Origin: Mercurialis annua
Lineage: Eukaryota > Streptophyta > Magnoliopsida > Malpighiales > Euphorbiaceae
Length of the DNA stretch: 64,000 nucleotides
NCBI RefSeq assembly: GCF_937616625.2
Contig: NC_065576.1
Span: forward strand, 36,048,628-36,112,627
Direction of reading: 5' to 3'
The notes beneath the pieces are model-generated. The model was not told the origin of the DNA, searched no databases, and saw only the letters and a program-made list of their open reading frames with translations. Shown here piece after piece: positions 46,219 through 60,429 of the stretch. Position numbers and translations under genes: made by a program. Numbering within the stretch: position 1 is the stretch's first letter; each line of letters starts with the position of its first letter.

Positions 46219-48260
46219 TGTGAGTAGAGCGGGGTTTCAAGGTCGCTCTCCCAGGCTTATGGTTGACTTCGGATCTAGAAAGGTTTGCAAAATGGAGTCG
46301 CCACCTAGTTCAACTAGGAAATGCCTTTGATACCGACTAGATAACCTTACTCGCTTATAGGTAAGATTATCGTGCATCAAACGAAAAGACCGGGTTCGTG
46401 GACCTTCCCGAGGCTCATGTGCTTGGCTTATCTGTTACTGGTTTTATTTGCCGGACATATTCAATTATTCTCATCTCAACATACAATAGTAGTCCATAGA
46501 ATATAGTGCTGGAAATGTAAACAAGTCTAGAAAAGCAGTAGACACGTTTAACACGTATGTGACTCGATCTGGACTTATCATGCGAAGCAAGTAGCAAATA
46601 CTCATAAAATTACATCTAAACCTATCGGTTTGTAACAAATAATAGTAGTTTGGCTAGTCTGGATTGATTACATGCACAAAGCATAAACCGTGAGTATAAG
46701 TTTAATTGATTTTATTAGGTTCTCTTGAATGACCTATACAAACTTTTACTACATTTTTATTGGTAGTCCTAAGATGTCTAAGTTATTGGCTGGAATTGAT
46801 TTGATTTAGTTAATTTTAGCGTGGTTAGTCCCTTAGCCAGTTAATACTGGATTTGGTATGCTTTTTGGAAAGCAATAAACGTTACAAACGTGCTCACATG
46901 CGGTTGGTATACATACAAGGTGGAGAATACTTTTAAACCTTGTTGACTTTGAGTGCTTGGCACTCGCGTGTGTTTGAACGTCAGTATGGTCAGAACTGAT
47001 TCTCGGATAGAACACAGAAGTTTTCCTTCTCGTCGATACGGTTCTATTGGTTTGTACCAAGGTCGATTTTGAGTTCGGGTGGTCCCTAAACTAGGCCTGG
47101 AAGTGGCTGGGTTCGCCGGTTGTGGGCTCATGGGCTCGGTTTATAATTTATGATTCATTTGTGTACTTCGAGGTCTAGATTATATTAGGTCTGGCCCGTT
47201 ATAGTGCATAAAGCAAAGTACTTTAAATTCCCTACGTCTGGGTTAAAACTAGACCTAATTCTGAGCCCAAACTAGCCCGAAAACCTAATTGCAAGTCTAG
47301 ATCGAAGTCTGGATAATATGTAATTTGATTATGGGAAATGGGGATGAACATGGGATGCCTCCACACACAGTTCCAGCGGCAGCAGTACACACCGGCAGTT
47401 CGGACAGTAGAGGCAGTTTATGGAGCAAGGGCAACATGTCGTTTTTTGTCATTTCACCTTCGTTTTCACTTGTTTCAACTCCGTTTTTGGTGAAACATAT
47501 AGAGAATAACGCATAAAACAAAACAAATGATGTGAATATGTCAATTAAAGAGTGTTTAAAGTTGATTTAGAACACCAACATAGCAATCTACAACAGCTTA
47601 TAAGCAAATATATTCATGGCAAATATGCTCCAAAACAACCTAAACATGCATTCTAGGTGTTTTAATTTATTGGGATTCTAGAATTAAGCAAACAAAACAC
47701 ATTAATTTATCTATTAACATGCTTCCGAATCGATTTTCATGGCAATTTCATAAAAATATCGAATTTGATTATAATGGCAATTTTATAATAAAATCAACAG
47801 AACAATCTAATATGCATCCTAGTACATAAAAATCATCATTATTATGACATAAACAATGATACGGGAATATAGAGGGTCCTCAGAATTCACAGTCTAGGTC
47901 ATTGACTCGTTTGTTGGAAAAGAGGACATGGAATCCAGCTTTGAATCTGTGTAGAGCTGTGTTCTTAAAGAACTGAAGCGTATTTAGTGATTTTTAGGAT
48001 TGGAATTGAGTGTGATTTGGTGTGTGTGTGTGTTAGGGGGTTGGGCCAACATTTAGATTTTTAGGGGAGAATACGAAAATTAAGGTTAGGGTTTTGGTGC
48101 TCTGGTGCGACATTTAGTTAAGCTGTCTTAATGTTGTATTTATAGAGAAAATTAGGATTTATAGGGTTGGTTAGCTATTTACCGTTTTGCCTAGTTGGAG
48201 TTTAAGTTAAAGTTGAAAGTGTGTTAAATGATAAGCTATACCTATTTATTATTATTATTA
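46219..48260 (-). repeat. Tat 5' LTR (outer boundary approximate)
   Basis: It starts (minus strand 3' edge) next to the PBS. It contains GGAGTCGCCACCTAG near 46293, common in plant Tat-type LTRs, and a minus-strand TATAAATA box at 48137-48144. The outer end is not defined. Short frames inside (for example 47297-47521 minus) are not supported as genes. Confidence 0.55.
48137..48144 (-). promoter_or_regulatory. TATA box of Tat 5' LTR
   Basis: The minus strand reads CTCTATAAATACAACA, oriented to transcribe towards the Tat PBS and pol. Confidence 0.6.
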
Positions 48261-48267
48261 TTATCAT

Positions 48268-49250
48268 CACTTTACCCTCTCAACTTAACACAAAATATCA
48301 AAAAATTCCAAAGCTACAGATCACTTTTACCCTGAACTTAGCAAAACCGGCTCAAAACCCCCTTATGTTGATGTGACACCTTAATTGGAGAGTGAGTTTC
48401 TAATTAATCATTAATTTACTCTAATTAATCATAAGTACACCCTAATTAATTATAATTAAACTATAATTAATATTAATTAATCCTAATAATCTAGGGCTTT
48501 TTTACACCCTCTTTTAAAAAAATTGATTTTTTTTTCAACTCTGGCAAAGAAAAGGAGCCTCCTCGCTGGAGAAGGGAGTTGTTGCTCAGGCGAGGAGAAA
48601 ACTTGCTTCTCGTTTTGGCGAGGAGCTCGCTAAATGAACAGACCTAGTAGGTATGTTCATCAAGTTCATCACTTTCTTTATGAAAGTGATTAACAATGGT
48701 ATGTTCATCACTTTCTTAATGAAAGTGATGAACATATTTTGGGTCTATTCATCAATTTTGTGATGAACTAATCAACGGGTCTATTTCGGAGGGTCGACTT
48801 TTGGTTCTGCATAGTAAATTGTTTTATCGTGTATAAGAGATATTTTTTTACGATTTTTGATTTTATAAAATTATGAATATTTATATAAATTAAATAAAAA
48901 TATTAATTTTTTTGTTAAATATTCAAAATTGGGGGGGTTAATTTGTTAAATAAAATTTTAAATTGAAAGGATCAATTTTTTTAAAAAATTATTAGGTATT
49001 AATTTAAAATATTAAAAACAATTAGGACCATTTTAAATTTTTTTCTATCAAAAACCACCTTGAAATAAATAATCACCATCAAAACTAGAGACTATATTTC
49101 ACTCTCTTTTGATATGGGGGGGGGGGGGGGGGGGGGGGTGGGGTTGGATTTGACCTGATTTTTCCAAGTTCAAGGTAAAAGTGATATTTTTTGGTAATTC
49201 TAACGTTTTTGATACTCTGTGCCAATTCTAGGAGATAAAGTGATCATTGT
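48268..49250. mobile_element. MULE-like non-autonomous element
   Basis: The left end reads ATCACTTTACCCTC...CACAAAATATCAAAAA...GATCACTTTTACCCTGAACTTAG. The right end read backwards is ATCACTTTATCTCC...CACAGAGTATCAAAAA...TATCACTTTTACCTTGAACTTGG, giving imperfect terminal repeats of roughly 100 bp. No 9-bp target duplication could be fixed. The interior holds tandem palindromes (48650-48760), AT-rich DNA and a 23-G run. There is no coding region. Confidence 0.6.
49116..49138 (+). repeat. G23 homopolymer
   Basis: Twenty-three consecutive G, then TGGGG, inside the right terminal region of the MULE-like element. The exact length may be a sequencing artefact. Confidence 0.85.
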
Positions 49251-49962
49251 TCATTATAATTAGTGGGTTATCATTGAAGTTCATACTAAATCTTGGTGGC
49301 TAAGCAAAGTACTGCTAAAAGTTAGTTTTGATACCCAAAAGTATTAAAAATGACTTTTGGGACTCTATGGGTTTTGATATGGTCAATTTTAGTCCGTCAA
49401 ACATGCAAATTGACCATAAACTTCTAAGATATTGCGATTAGTCCAATTTCGAGACTTAGACTACAATCTCTTTGGATTTTATAAGCCATTTGCGGCTGAT
49501 TATATTTTAATCCTCCAAATTCGCAGCTGTGCATTAATTACACCTGCTTGGATTCCAGCAAGCAAATCGATAGCTCGTCATCCGAACAGATTTCTCTGGA
49601 AATCATCATTGGACGCTTCTGTCCCTTATCACTTTTTACCTGTCCGGAGAATAGGTTTCTACATAAATAAACAGAGCTTAACGGCAGCAACACTCGTTTT
49701 AACAGAGTGACAACAGATTGGTGAAATGAAAAGTGTAAGGGGTTTAATAATGGGGTATTTTGGTGCAGGGATCTTACTGTAAAAACCTCAAAATCAATCT
49801 GGCGATGGACTAAGCCTAAAAAAAAAAATTAAACCCATGTTGTATAACATATATCTGCCTTTGAACTTGGGTATGTTGTTGGCTGATGTATAATGATGTT
49901 GTACACGTCAAATAATGCGTGGACGTATAATTTTATATCATGCCAACTTTAGATAGATTTTT
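49251..49962. other. No gene seen
   Basis: Sequence between the MULE-like element and the LINE 3' end. A 92-codon plus frame (49432-49710) shows no recognisable motif. Confidence 0.4.
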
Positions 49963-50744
49963 TTATGAATAAAATAGTATTAAGGCCACGAGAAGTGGCA
50001 AAAATCGTTTCTTTAAGCTTTCGCACAAAAAATGACACACTAGGTAACGCGGTAAAGATTTAGGCAAAAAGTAGTGGACAAGCAGATCAACTGTTCAAAA
50101 ACAAAATACTGAATGGATTCGTAAAGAAATCCAAACCCGAGTAGCAGAAACTCCTATTAGAAATCTTAAAAATAAAACTGCTTTTGAAAAGAAGTTAAAA
50201 ATAACCGACTCCATATTTGGAAGATCATTCGTACATTTTCAAATTTCCCACACAACCAAATACCACAAGATATCCCATAGTTTCCAATTGTAAGCGTTAA
50301 AAACCATGCTCTGCCACTGAATTATAAAATCTGCAAAAGAATAAGGAGAAACCCAAACTAAATCCATTCTCTGAACAACACCACACCAAATACTCCTAAC
50401 ACAGACACAATGCATAAATAAATGTTCCTGCGTTTCCACCACATCACATAATGAACACAAAGTGTTATCCAAAAGGACTATAGAACATTTTGCTAAGAAA
50501 TCCAAAGTTGAAACTCTATTGTGTAAAACCACCCAAATGAAAAATTTGACATGCGAAGGAGCTTGTGATTTCCATGCCCAAGTGAAGATAGAACACGTCT
50601 CTGTTCTTCTATCAAAAACCCTGACCATTCTGTCTTTAAAAACGACCTCTGAAGCTTTAAATATTCTGCTTGTCACCGTTGCAATTTTTTGTTACCTTAA
50701 CATCGGCAACAGCTGTACCATGCAACTCGTTAACCAGAGCTTGA
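49963..50744 (-). pseudogene. LINE ORF2 C-terminus (zf-RVT) and 3' end
   Basis: The minus strand from 50676 encodes RRTETCSIFTWAWKSQAPSH, then VKFFIWVVLHNRVSTLDFL, CSLCDVVETQEHLFMHC and SIWCGVV. This is the zinc-binding (zf-RVT) domain at the end of plant L1-type ORF2. A stop falls at 50239. The element seems to end with ...CTTAATACTATTTTATTCAT followed by a run of seven A (minus strand, near 49964), typical of a plant LINE 3' end with a short poly(A). ORF2 upstream continues at 60430, beyond Gypsy-2. Confidence 0.85.
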
Positions 50745-50826
50745 GGTGCTGCAAGAGTTGATATTGTACATCAAGGTGATGAACAGAAGGAGAAGCAGTA
50801 CGGTGGTGGTCAGCTTGATGAGCAGG

Positions 50827-50831
50827 AAAAC
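50827..50831. repeat. Gypsy-2 target duplication, left (AAAAC)
   Basis: AAAAC immediately before TGTCACGACCC; an identical copy lies at 60349-60353. Confidence 0.95.
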
Positions 50832-53012
50832 TGTCACGACCCAATCTCAGGGCCGAGACCGGCGCTAGGGAATGGGAGTGGTTGCTCCGAAACCCGTAGC
50901 AAGCCTAAAATCGTAAAATAATTTTTTTCGCGAAACATAAACGTCATGCATGACATACATAGACACATGTCATGCAGAAACACATGCCAGGCACACATAT
51001 CCTCTGGCAATCACAAATATCACTACGCAGCAGGCGTAAAACATATATACTTTAAAACATTAAAGTTATATTTACAGAAAACTATATATTACAGGCTGAC
51101 TTGCAAAACACTGATCTACTGCAGCTCTAAGAGTAAAGTACTGTTTCTTTACATACTTTCAAAAATACAGACTTCTGGAAGTAGGATAAAAGTCCGTTGC
51201 TTCAAAGCGTCTTTATCCTGAAAGGAAATCTGTGAGGGGTCAGTATATGGGGATATACTGAGTGAGTTCATACATTTACTAATAAGTATTCAAATAAAAC
51301 ATAAAACGATACTCAATCGTATGCAGCCAAGTACAGGATCCGATTGAAACCTTAATCCTCAAACATACTAATTATCAATCAAGCAACCCAATCATTAATA
51401 TCAAATTGCGAGTCCAACTCGCTGGTGGCCCAGTCACTAGATACGGGGACTACAGACTACACCGTAGCCGAGTGCTCACTCGTATCAAAGTCATAAACCC
51501 AATCGTAAATTTCATAATCATCATCAGCTCCCAGCTGAGTCACATCAAAACTGGTGATCACACAGTCCTATTGTCGCCCAATAGGCAGCACGTTCCATCA
51601 GATCAATACTGGTTTCAAATCAAACATATGCAATTCATAAAAAGAATTCGCATCGCAATCATGCAAAACAAACATAAAGCAATATAAAATATTTGCTTAA
51701 ATAAATACTTTAAAAGCAAATCGTATAAACTCACAGAAAACGCTTATCCAAAAATGCGTCGGGGCTTAAAAACGTCAAGCTTCCCGAGCTCCTGGTCCAG
51801 CTGCTTCTTGTCTCGCTGGATCTAAAACAATTTCAAAACATTTGACTCACATCAGAATCCTATTCTAAGATTGACTCTAGACGCGAGACACGACAAGATA
51901 CAAAACATAAGCCGTCGTGCTTCAAACGTAATCTTTTCTGATAACCGAATCATTCTTCTTTCGTTTCTAAACACTTTTCAATATAACTCTCAATAGAGAA
52001 TATAGGTTTTCTTAATGAAATCAATTGATATCCATAAACTATCTCATTCCAATCAACTAGTCATAATTTACTCGTTGGACGTCCGAATCTCGCATTTTCG
52101 GAGTCCGGAAGTCGTTATTGGGTTAGGGGATTATCAAAAAGCTTCAAAACGGCTTGGCAAGTCGTGCTAGCTTTGGCACGTCGTGCTAAGCTTTGGCACG
52201 TCGTGCTAAGCTTTGGCGCGTCGTGCCAACCATTGGCGCGTCGCGCCAGCCTTTGGCGCGTCGTGCCGACGAGGGCAGCAGGCCCAAATCGGCATAAAAC
52301 CGCTCAAAAACTCATTCCGACATGCTCGAGACACTTCCAAACGTATCCGCTACTAAAACGACATCTAAATCCATCCAAAAACACAGTAAAAACGTTTAAA
52401 ACGAATCGAATACGTAATCGCGATACGGTTTCGCAGTAACCTAATTTTCAATTCGTTTTTCCATCAATTATACGCAAATAAGCGGAGAAACGACTTGCTT
52501 ACCGTGATTGTCCTTCGAAATACGATCGATTTGAGTTATTAAACGTCGAAAACGGACGAGAAACGGAAACGTACGAAGAAAACGAAGGAATCGGTGATGA
52601 ACGAAGGAAAGGAGCTGATGATATGCTTCTGGATCCTCCCTTTCTCATTCATTCTTTATATATATATATATTGGTTAAATTGTAATTTGGTCCTTGAAAC
52701 TTTTCAAAAGTTGCAATTTAGCCCAAAACCTATCCGCGTCCAAATTTTAAACAATCTCCGATCGACTCGAAACTTTTACCATAAATACTACATATTATTT
52801 CGCGGACTTTGGCGAAATAAAAATCCATCACGGGATTTATAATTTATTTTATATTAATTTCCGAAGTTAAATCCTCAAATCCCGCTAATTAACTTATAAA
52901 AATTTGTCCTAAATTCCCGATATAATTAAATTAAATTCTTCTTAATTTAATTTATCGGAAATCTTGACACGTGGCACGACGTAATTACCTTAAAATATTT
53001 TGGGGTATTACA
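50832..53012 (-). repeat. Gypsy-2 3' LTR
   Basis: 2181 bp. It contains six about 22-bp units built on TTTGGC(A/G)CGTCGTGC (52153-52278) and a short TA run (52657-52671). Confidence 0.95.
52153..52278. repeat. CACGTCGTGC tandem repeat, Gypsy-2 LTR
   Basis: Six units of TTTGGCACGTCGTGCTAAGC or the GCGCGTCGTGCC / GCGCGTCGCGCC variants. The other LTR has only three (59412-59476). Confidence 0.9.
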
Positions 53013-53025
53013 TTCACCCCCCCTT
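53013..53025 (-). other. Gypsy-2 polypurine tract
   Basis: The minus strand AAGGGGGGGTGAA abuts the 3' LTR. Confidence 0.85.
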
Positions 53026-54259
53026 AAAATAAATTCATCCTCGAATTTAAAACTTTAGCCACGTACCTTGAGTGAATAGATAAGGATACTTCTGTCTCAT
53101 ATCCTCTTCTGTCTCCCACGTACACTCTTCTACGGACTGACTTCTCCAAAGAACTTTCACCATCGGAATTCTCTTTGTCCGCAGTTGTCGTATCTGCGTG
53201 TCGACAATCTGCACTGGCCGTTCTTCGTATGTTAGTTCCTCGCTCACGTCCACTACTTGTGGTTGGATTATTCGAGAAGGGTCGGGTACATATTTCTGAA
53301 GCATGTCCACTACATATTTTCGAGAAGACAGGATGAACTTGCGACATCTCCGGTGGCAAGTCTAGCTTATAGGCAACAGAGCCTATGCGCTCCACGATCT
53401 GATATGGTCCGACGTATCTCGGAGCCAATTTGCCCTTCTTTCCGAAACGAATAACTCCCTTCATCGGTGATATCTTGAGAAATACGTACTCTCTGATTTG
53501 AAATTCTATATTCTTCCTTTTGGGATATGCGTAACTCTTTTGTCGACTAGAAGCAGTAGTCAACCACTGCTTTATCAACGGTACTTTCTCTGAATTAATC
53601 TGGATGATATCTGCCCCAGTGAGCTTCCGTTCGCCGACTTCATCCCAACAGATAGGGGATCGACATTTACGCCCGTATAATGCTTCGTATGGAGCCATCT
53701 CGATGCTCGAGTAATAACTGTTGTTGTAGGCAAATTCGACTAGAGGTAGATACGTATCCCAACTACCTCCGAAGTCTAATACGCATAGTCGAAGCATATC
53801 TTCTAACGTTTGAATCGTCCGCTCAGACTGGCTGTCCGTCTGAGGATGAAACGCAGTGCTAAAATTCAATCGCGTTCCTAACGCGTCTTGTAAGCTCTTC
53901 CAGAAATGAGAGGTAAATACGGAACCTCTATCTGAAACGATTGACACGGGAACTCCGTGTAGGCTCACGATCTTATCGATGTAAATCTCTGCCAACTTTG
54001 CTGCAGAATACGTCGTCTTGATAGGAATGAAGTGCGCTGACTTCGTCAAATGATCCACGATTACCCAAATGGAATCAAAATCTTTTTGCGTCTTGGGCAA
54101 TCCAACTACGAAACCATCGTGATTTGTTCCCATTTCCACTCCGGGATGGGTAACGGCTGAAGAAATCCATAAGGTCGTTGATGCTCTAATTTGACTTGCT
54201 GACAAGTCGGGCATTTTGCCACGAACTTCGCGATGTCTTTCTTCATTCTGCTCTACCAA
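53024..54259 (-). pseudogene. Gypsy-2 integrase and chromodomain, frameshifted
   Basis: It continues the Gypsy-1-like polyprotein after a one-base deletion near 54117 that shifts the frame. Integrase core motifs are intact here: [25 protein letters not shown] and a [16 protein letters not shown] block. A second frame change lies near 53315. The proper C-terminus (VDTQIRQLRTKRIPMV...CTWETEEDM, chromodomain-like) is read in the overlapping frame 53047-53310. Compared with Gypsy-1 the order and spacing are conserved. Expressing a whole polyprotein from this copy is not possible. Confidence 0.9.
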
Positions 54260-54828
54260 TACGGTGTCTTGATGTCGTGATACATCTTCGTGGAACCTGG
54301 ATGAACGCTATACATCGTTCCATGCGTCTCTTCCATGATCTTTTATCTTAAGTCTTCCACATCTGGAACGCACATTCGATTGCCATATTTCAGTATTCCA
54401 TTGATGATAATGAAATCTTGACTCTTTCCTTGTTGAACTTCCTCAATTAGATGCTTTAATTAAGGGTCGTCCGCTTGCAACTCTTTGATTCGATCTAACA
54501 ACGTCGATCGTATCGTTAACTGAGCCATTAGGTTTCCGAGAGATGAAATCTTGAACTCAATCCCTTGGCTAAACATCGTATGAATCTCGTTAATCAATGG
54601 TCTCCGCCATGTCGTTGAAACATGCGCGAGACTTCCTGCTAACTTTCTACTTAACGCATCCGCCACTACGTTGGCCTTGCCTGGATGGTATTGTATCGTG
54701 CAGTCATAATCTTTTAGTAACTCCATCCATCTCCTCTGTCTGAGATTCAACTCTCGCTGGTCGAAAATATACTTGAGACTCTTATAATCCGTAATTATCT
54801 CGCACGTGGCGCCGTATAAATAATGTCT
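54260..54828 (-). pseudogene. Gypsy-2 RNase H end and integrase finger, with stops
   Basis: The frame reads [15 protein letters not shown] and [13 protein letters not shown] at 54460-54750, then the integrase HHCC region ([27 protein letters not shown]) down to 54130. Against Gypsy-1 there are nonsense changes where Gln (about 54462), Asp (about 54345) and Trp (about 54255) are expected. Confidence 0.88.
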
Positions 54829-57800
54829 TCAGATCTTCAACGCAAATATTACCGCTGTTAATTCCAGATCATGTGTCGGGTAGTTTGTTTCGTGCTTCTT
54901 AAGCTGTCGCGAAGCGTATGCGATTACTCGACCGTGTTGCATTAAGACGCATCCTAGTCCAACTCTTGACGCATCACAGTAAACTGTGAATCCATCAGTT
55001 CCTTCTGGTAGCGCTAAGACTGGTGCCGTCGTCAGACACTCTTTCAGTTTCGGAAAACTAAGTTCACACTGGTCCGTCCAGTTGAATTTCGCATTTTTCT
55101 GAGTTAACTTCGTCAAAGGTACAGCGATCTTCGAAAAGTCTTGTACAAATCGTCTATAGTATCCCGCCAAGCCGAGGAAACTTCTAACTTCCGTAACCGA
55201 TTCAGGTCGCTTCCATTCTATCACAGCTTCAATCTTCTTTGGGTCAACCTTAATACCTCTTTGTGATACCACATGACCCAAGAAAGCCACTTTCGTTAGC
55301 CAAAATTCACATTTCGAGAATTTGGCGTAAAGCTGATGATCTCTTAACTTCTGTAGTACTATCCGCAAATGCTGAGCGTGTTCTTCTTCTGTATGCGAAT
55401 AGATTAAAATATCATCGATAAATACGATCACGAACTGATCCAAGTACAGTTTGAATATCCTATTCATCAAGTCCATGAAGGCTGCTGGTGCATTCGTCAA
55501 TCCGAACGACATAACAAGAAATTCGTAATGACCGTATCGAGTTCGAAAAGCAATCTTCTGAACATCATCATCGCGAATCTTTAGCTGATGATAGCCTGAT
55601 CTCAGGTCAATCTTGGAGAAGTACTTCGCTCCTTGTAACTGGTCGAATAAATCATCGATTCTAGGTAACGGATACTTATTCTTAATTGTCACCTTGTTCA
55701 GCTGTCGATAATCGATACATAGTCGAAGCGATCCATCTTTCTTTTTCACGAATAGCACTGGTGCACCCCACGGGGATACACTCGGTCTGATGAAACCGCG
55801 ATCAAACAACTCTTCTAATTGATCTTTAAGTTCCTTGAGCTCTGCTGGCGCCATCCGATTAGGAGGTATCGATATCGGCTTCGTGCTGGGAGCCAATTCA
55901 ATGCAGAACTCAATCTCGCGATCTGGGGGTAATCCAGGTAATTCCTCTGGAAAAACGTCTGGATATTCTGACACCACTGGTACGTCGCTTAAGTTTACAC
56001 TTTTCTTCTCCACGTCTTGTACTATCGCTAAGAATCCTTGACATCCCTTCTTCAACATACGACAAGCTTTAATAGCTGAAATAATACTCGTAGAAGATTC
56101 CATCTTATCACCCTGAATTGAAACCGCTTCAATTCCAGGCGTGTTAAACGTTACCGTCTTCTTCCGGCAATCTACATTGGCGTAGTGCTGAGCTAGCCAA
56201 TCCATCCCTAGTATGACATCAAAAGCTAATACTTCGAGTAAAATCAAGTCAACTAACAAATCTCGTCCTTGAACTTTCACAGGACAAGACGGGTAAACGA
56301 TACTAACTTCCACACTCTCTCCAACTGGGGTAGCTACGGATAAAGGGTTCCTAAGGTACGCTGGTTGCACTCCTAACTTACTAGCGAAGCTAGGCGAAAC
56401 AAATGAATGCGTAGCGCCCGGATCAAATAAAATTAGTGCATCTTGAGAAGCGATAGGAAAGGTACCTTGCACCACAGCATTGGAAGCCTGAGCCTCCTGA
56501 GGATTCAGTGCAAAGACCCTAGCCTGACTCCCGCCAGCATGCGAAGTCTGGCCAGTACCGCGTCCTCCGCCATTTCTGCCTCCTCGATTTGCATAACCAC
56601 GACCTCTCTGGCCAGTGAAGGTACTTCCTGACTGATCATACCCTGATGCTGCCTGCTGTGCAGTCCTCTGCTGCTGATAAGAAGGCTGTACTACAGTAGT
56701 CATCGAACCCTGGGGCATCTGCCTCGGACAATCTCTAGCAAAATGGCCCCGTTGACCACAGTTAAAACATGCTCCAGTAGTAATGTAGCACGCGCCATAA
56801 TGTCTCCTATTATAGTTCAAACATAAAGGAACTCCGCCTCCCATATCACTCATAGATCTGGCATTAAATCCGGTGCTTGAAGTACTGACTCTAGTTCCAT
56901 ACCGAGCTTTCTTATTTCTCTGCTGACGTGATGGGGGTCGAGAGTAACTCCTAACATATGATTGGCTAGGTGCACTCTGTACGCTACGGAACACATCACT
57001 CCTCACAGGCGCAACATTGGAAGGATCGGGAATCTTCCCAAAACGGATCAGAGAAACTTCCATTTGCCTAGCGCTGTCGATCAGTTGCACTAGGGTTCTT
57101 CCGATATCAGACGTAACACTCGCAAATTCAGCTCCTAGACCCTCTACAAACCTCGAGTTCACTCTGACTGGGTCTGTAGTCAGGTCTGGTGCAAACCTAC
57201 TTACTCTGGTAAACTCCGTCACATACTCTTGCACAGACCGATTGCCTCTACTTAGGGTCAACCACTGATTTCGATAACTTTCCGTCACCGCATATGGTAA
57301 AAAGTATTCTCTAAAGTGGTTTGCGAATTCAGCCCAGGTCATAGTGTCCATAGTTGGCTGAATATGCTGCTGAAACCAATCTTTCGCGGGTCCTTTAATT
57401 GACATTTCCACCATAATGATGGTCTGCCTCTCGTTAGCTTGCAGACGTCGAGCGTTACGTTCTACTTCTTCGAGGAAATCGAGAGTATCACCTGAGCCTT
57501 CAAACTTAGTTGGCTTAAGGCGCATATAAGCCAAGACGATATCTCGATCAGTGAAAGAAACGTTACTCAACTGTTGCTGCTGTAGTTGTTCACGATGCAT
57601 ATTCTGCACCTCAGCTTGATTGGCTTGCATAGCCGCAATTCCCGTAAGAAACTGGTTCAGATCAAAACCCACAACATTAGGTTGCTGGGCTTGCGCTTGC
57701 ACTCCAGGTGCCTGCGCCTGGGCCTCTTGGCCTCCACCTCCTCCCTGAACAGAAGACTCATCTTGAGCTTCTGGATGGACGTCATGCGCCCGTTCTAAAA

Positions 57801-57870
57801 TGTTTCGTGCTGCAGCGGCAGCTCGCTCTACTTCTTGTCGTTGGTCAGACATCCTGACCAAGACAAACAT
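54829..57870 (-). pseudogene. Gypsy-2 gag, protease and reverse transcriptase
   Basis: 1013 codons remain open. The gag domain ([18 protein letters not shown]) is followed by [12 protein letters not shown] and a CCHC knuckle ([14 protein letters not shown]). The protease is unusual: FDPGATHSF, with Pro where Gypsy-1 has Ala (DAGAT). The RT is intact around [10 protein letters not shown], and RNase H begins with [10 protein letters not shown]. The frame ends at a TGA (54829-54831) replacing a Trp codon in ...FALKI-RHYLYG. The second Met ([12 protein letters not shown], 57852) is the more likely start. It is related to Gypsy-1 but clearly a separate family. Confidence 0.92.
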
Positions 57871-58082
57871 CGTTACTTAGCCACATAATCGCATATCGAA
57901 TTAAATGCGCATCTCATCACATGCGAACACACACGTAAGACAGACTCACATCCTAGAGGGAAAGCTGAAAGTTTAAAAATCAAACGAATACGTACAAAGA
58001 CAAGACTCGAGTCCTATGTGCTGCAGTAGAGTCCTAGAAAAATCAATCACTCTTGTGACATAAGCAATGGTAACTGGACCAT

Positions 58083-58094
58083 GCTCTGATACCA
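58083..58094 (-). other. Gypsy-2 primer binding site (tRNA-iMet)
   Basis: The minus strand reads TGGTATCAGAGC, four bases from the 5' LTR. Confidence 0.93.
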
Positions 58095-58098
58095 ACAT

Positions 58099-60348
<2,250 letters not shown>

Positions 60349-60353
60349 AAAAC
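60349..60353. repeat. Gypsy-2 target duplication, right (AAAAC)
   Basis: An exact copy of 50827-50831. Confidence 0.95.
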
Positions 60354-60429
60354 GCACACCAGCTGCTGCAAGAGACACAAACTTGCAAAAAGAAGCTGAA
60401 GAAAAAATTAAGAAGATGTGTTCCATGAA

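Noticed and set aside
47297..47521. Minus-strand 74-codon ORF in the Tat LTR
   Set aside because: No domain recognised; it lies within the LTR.
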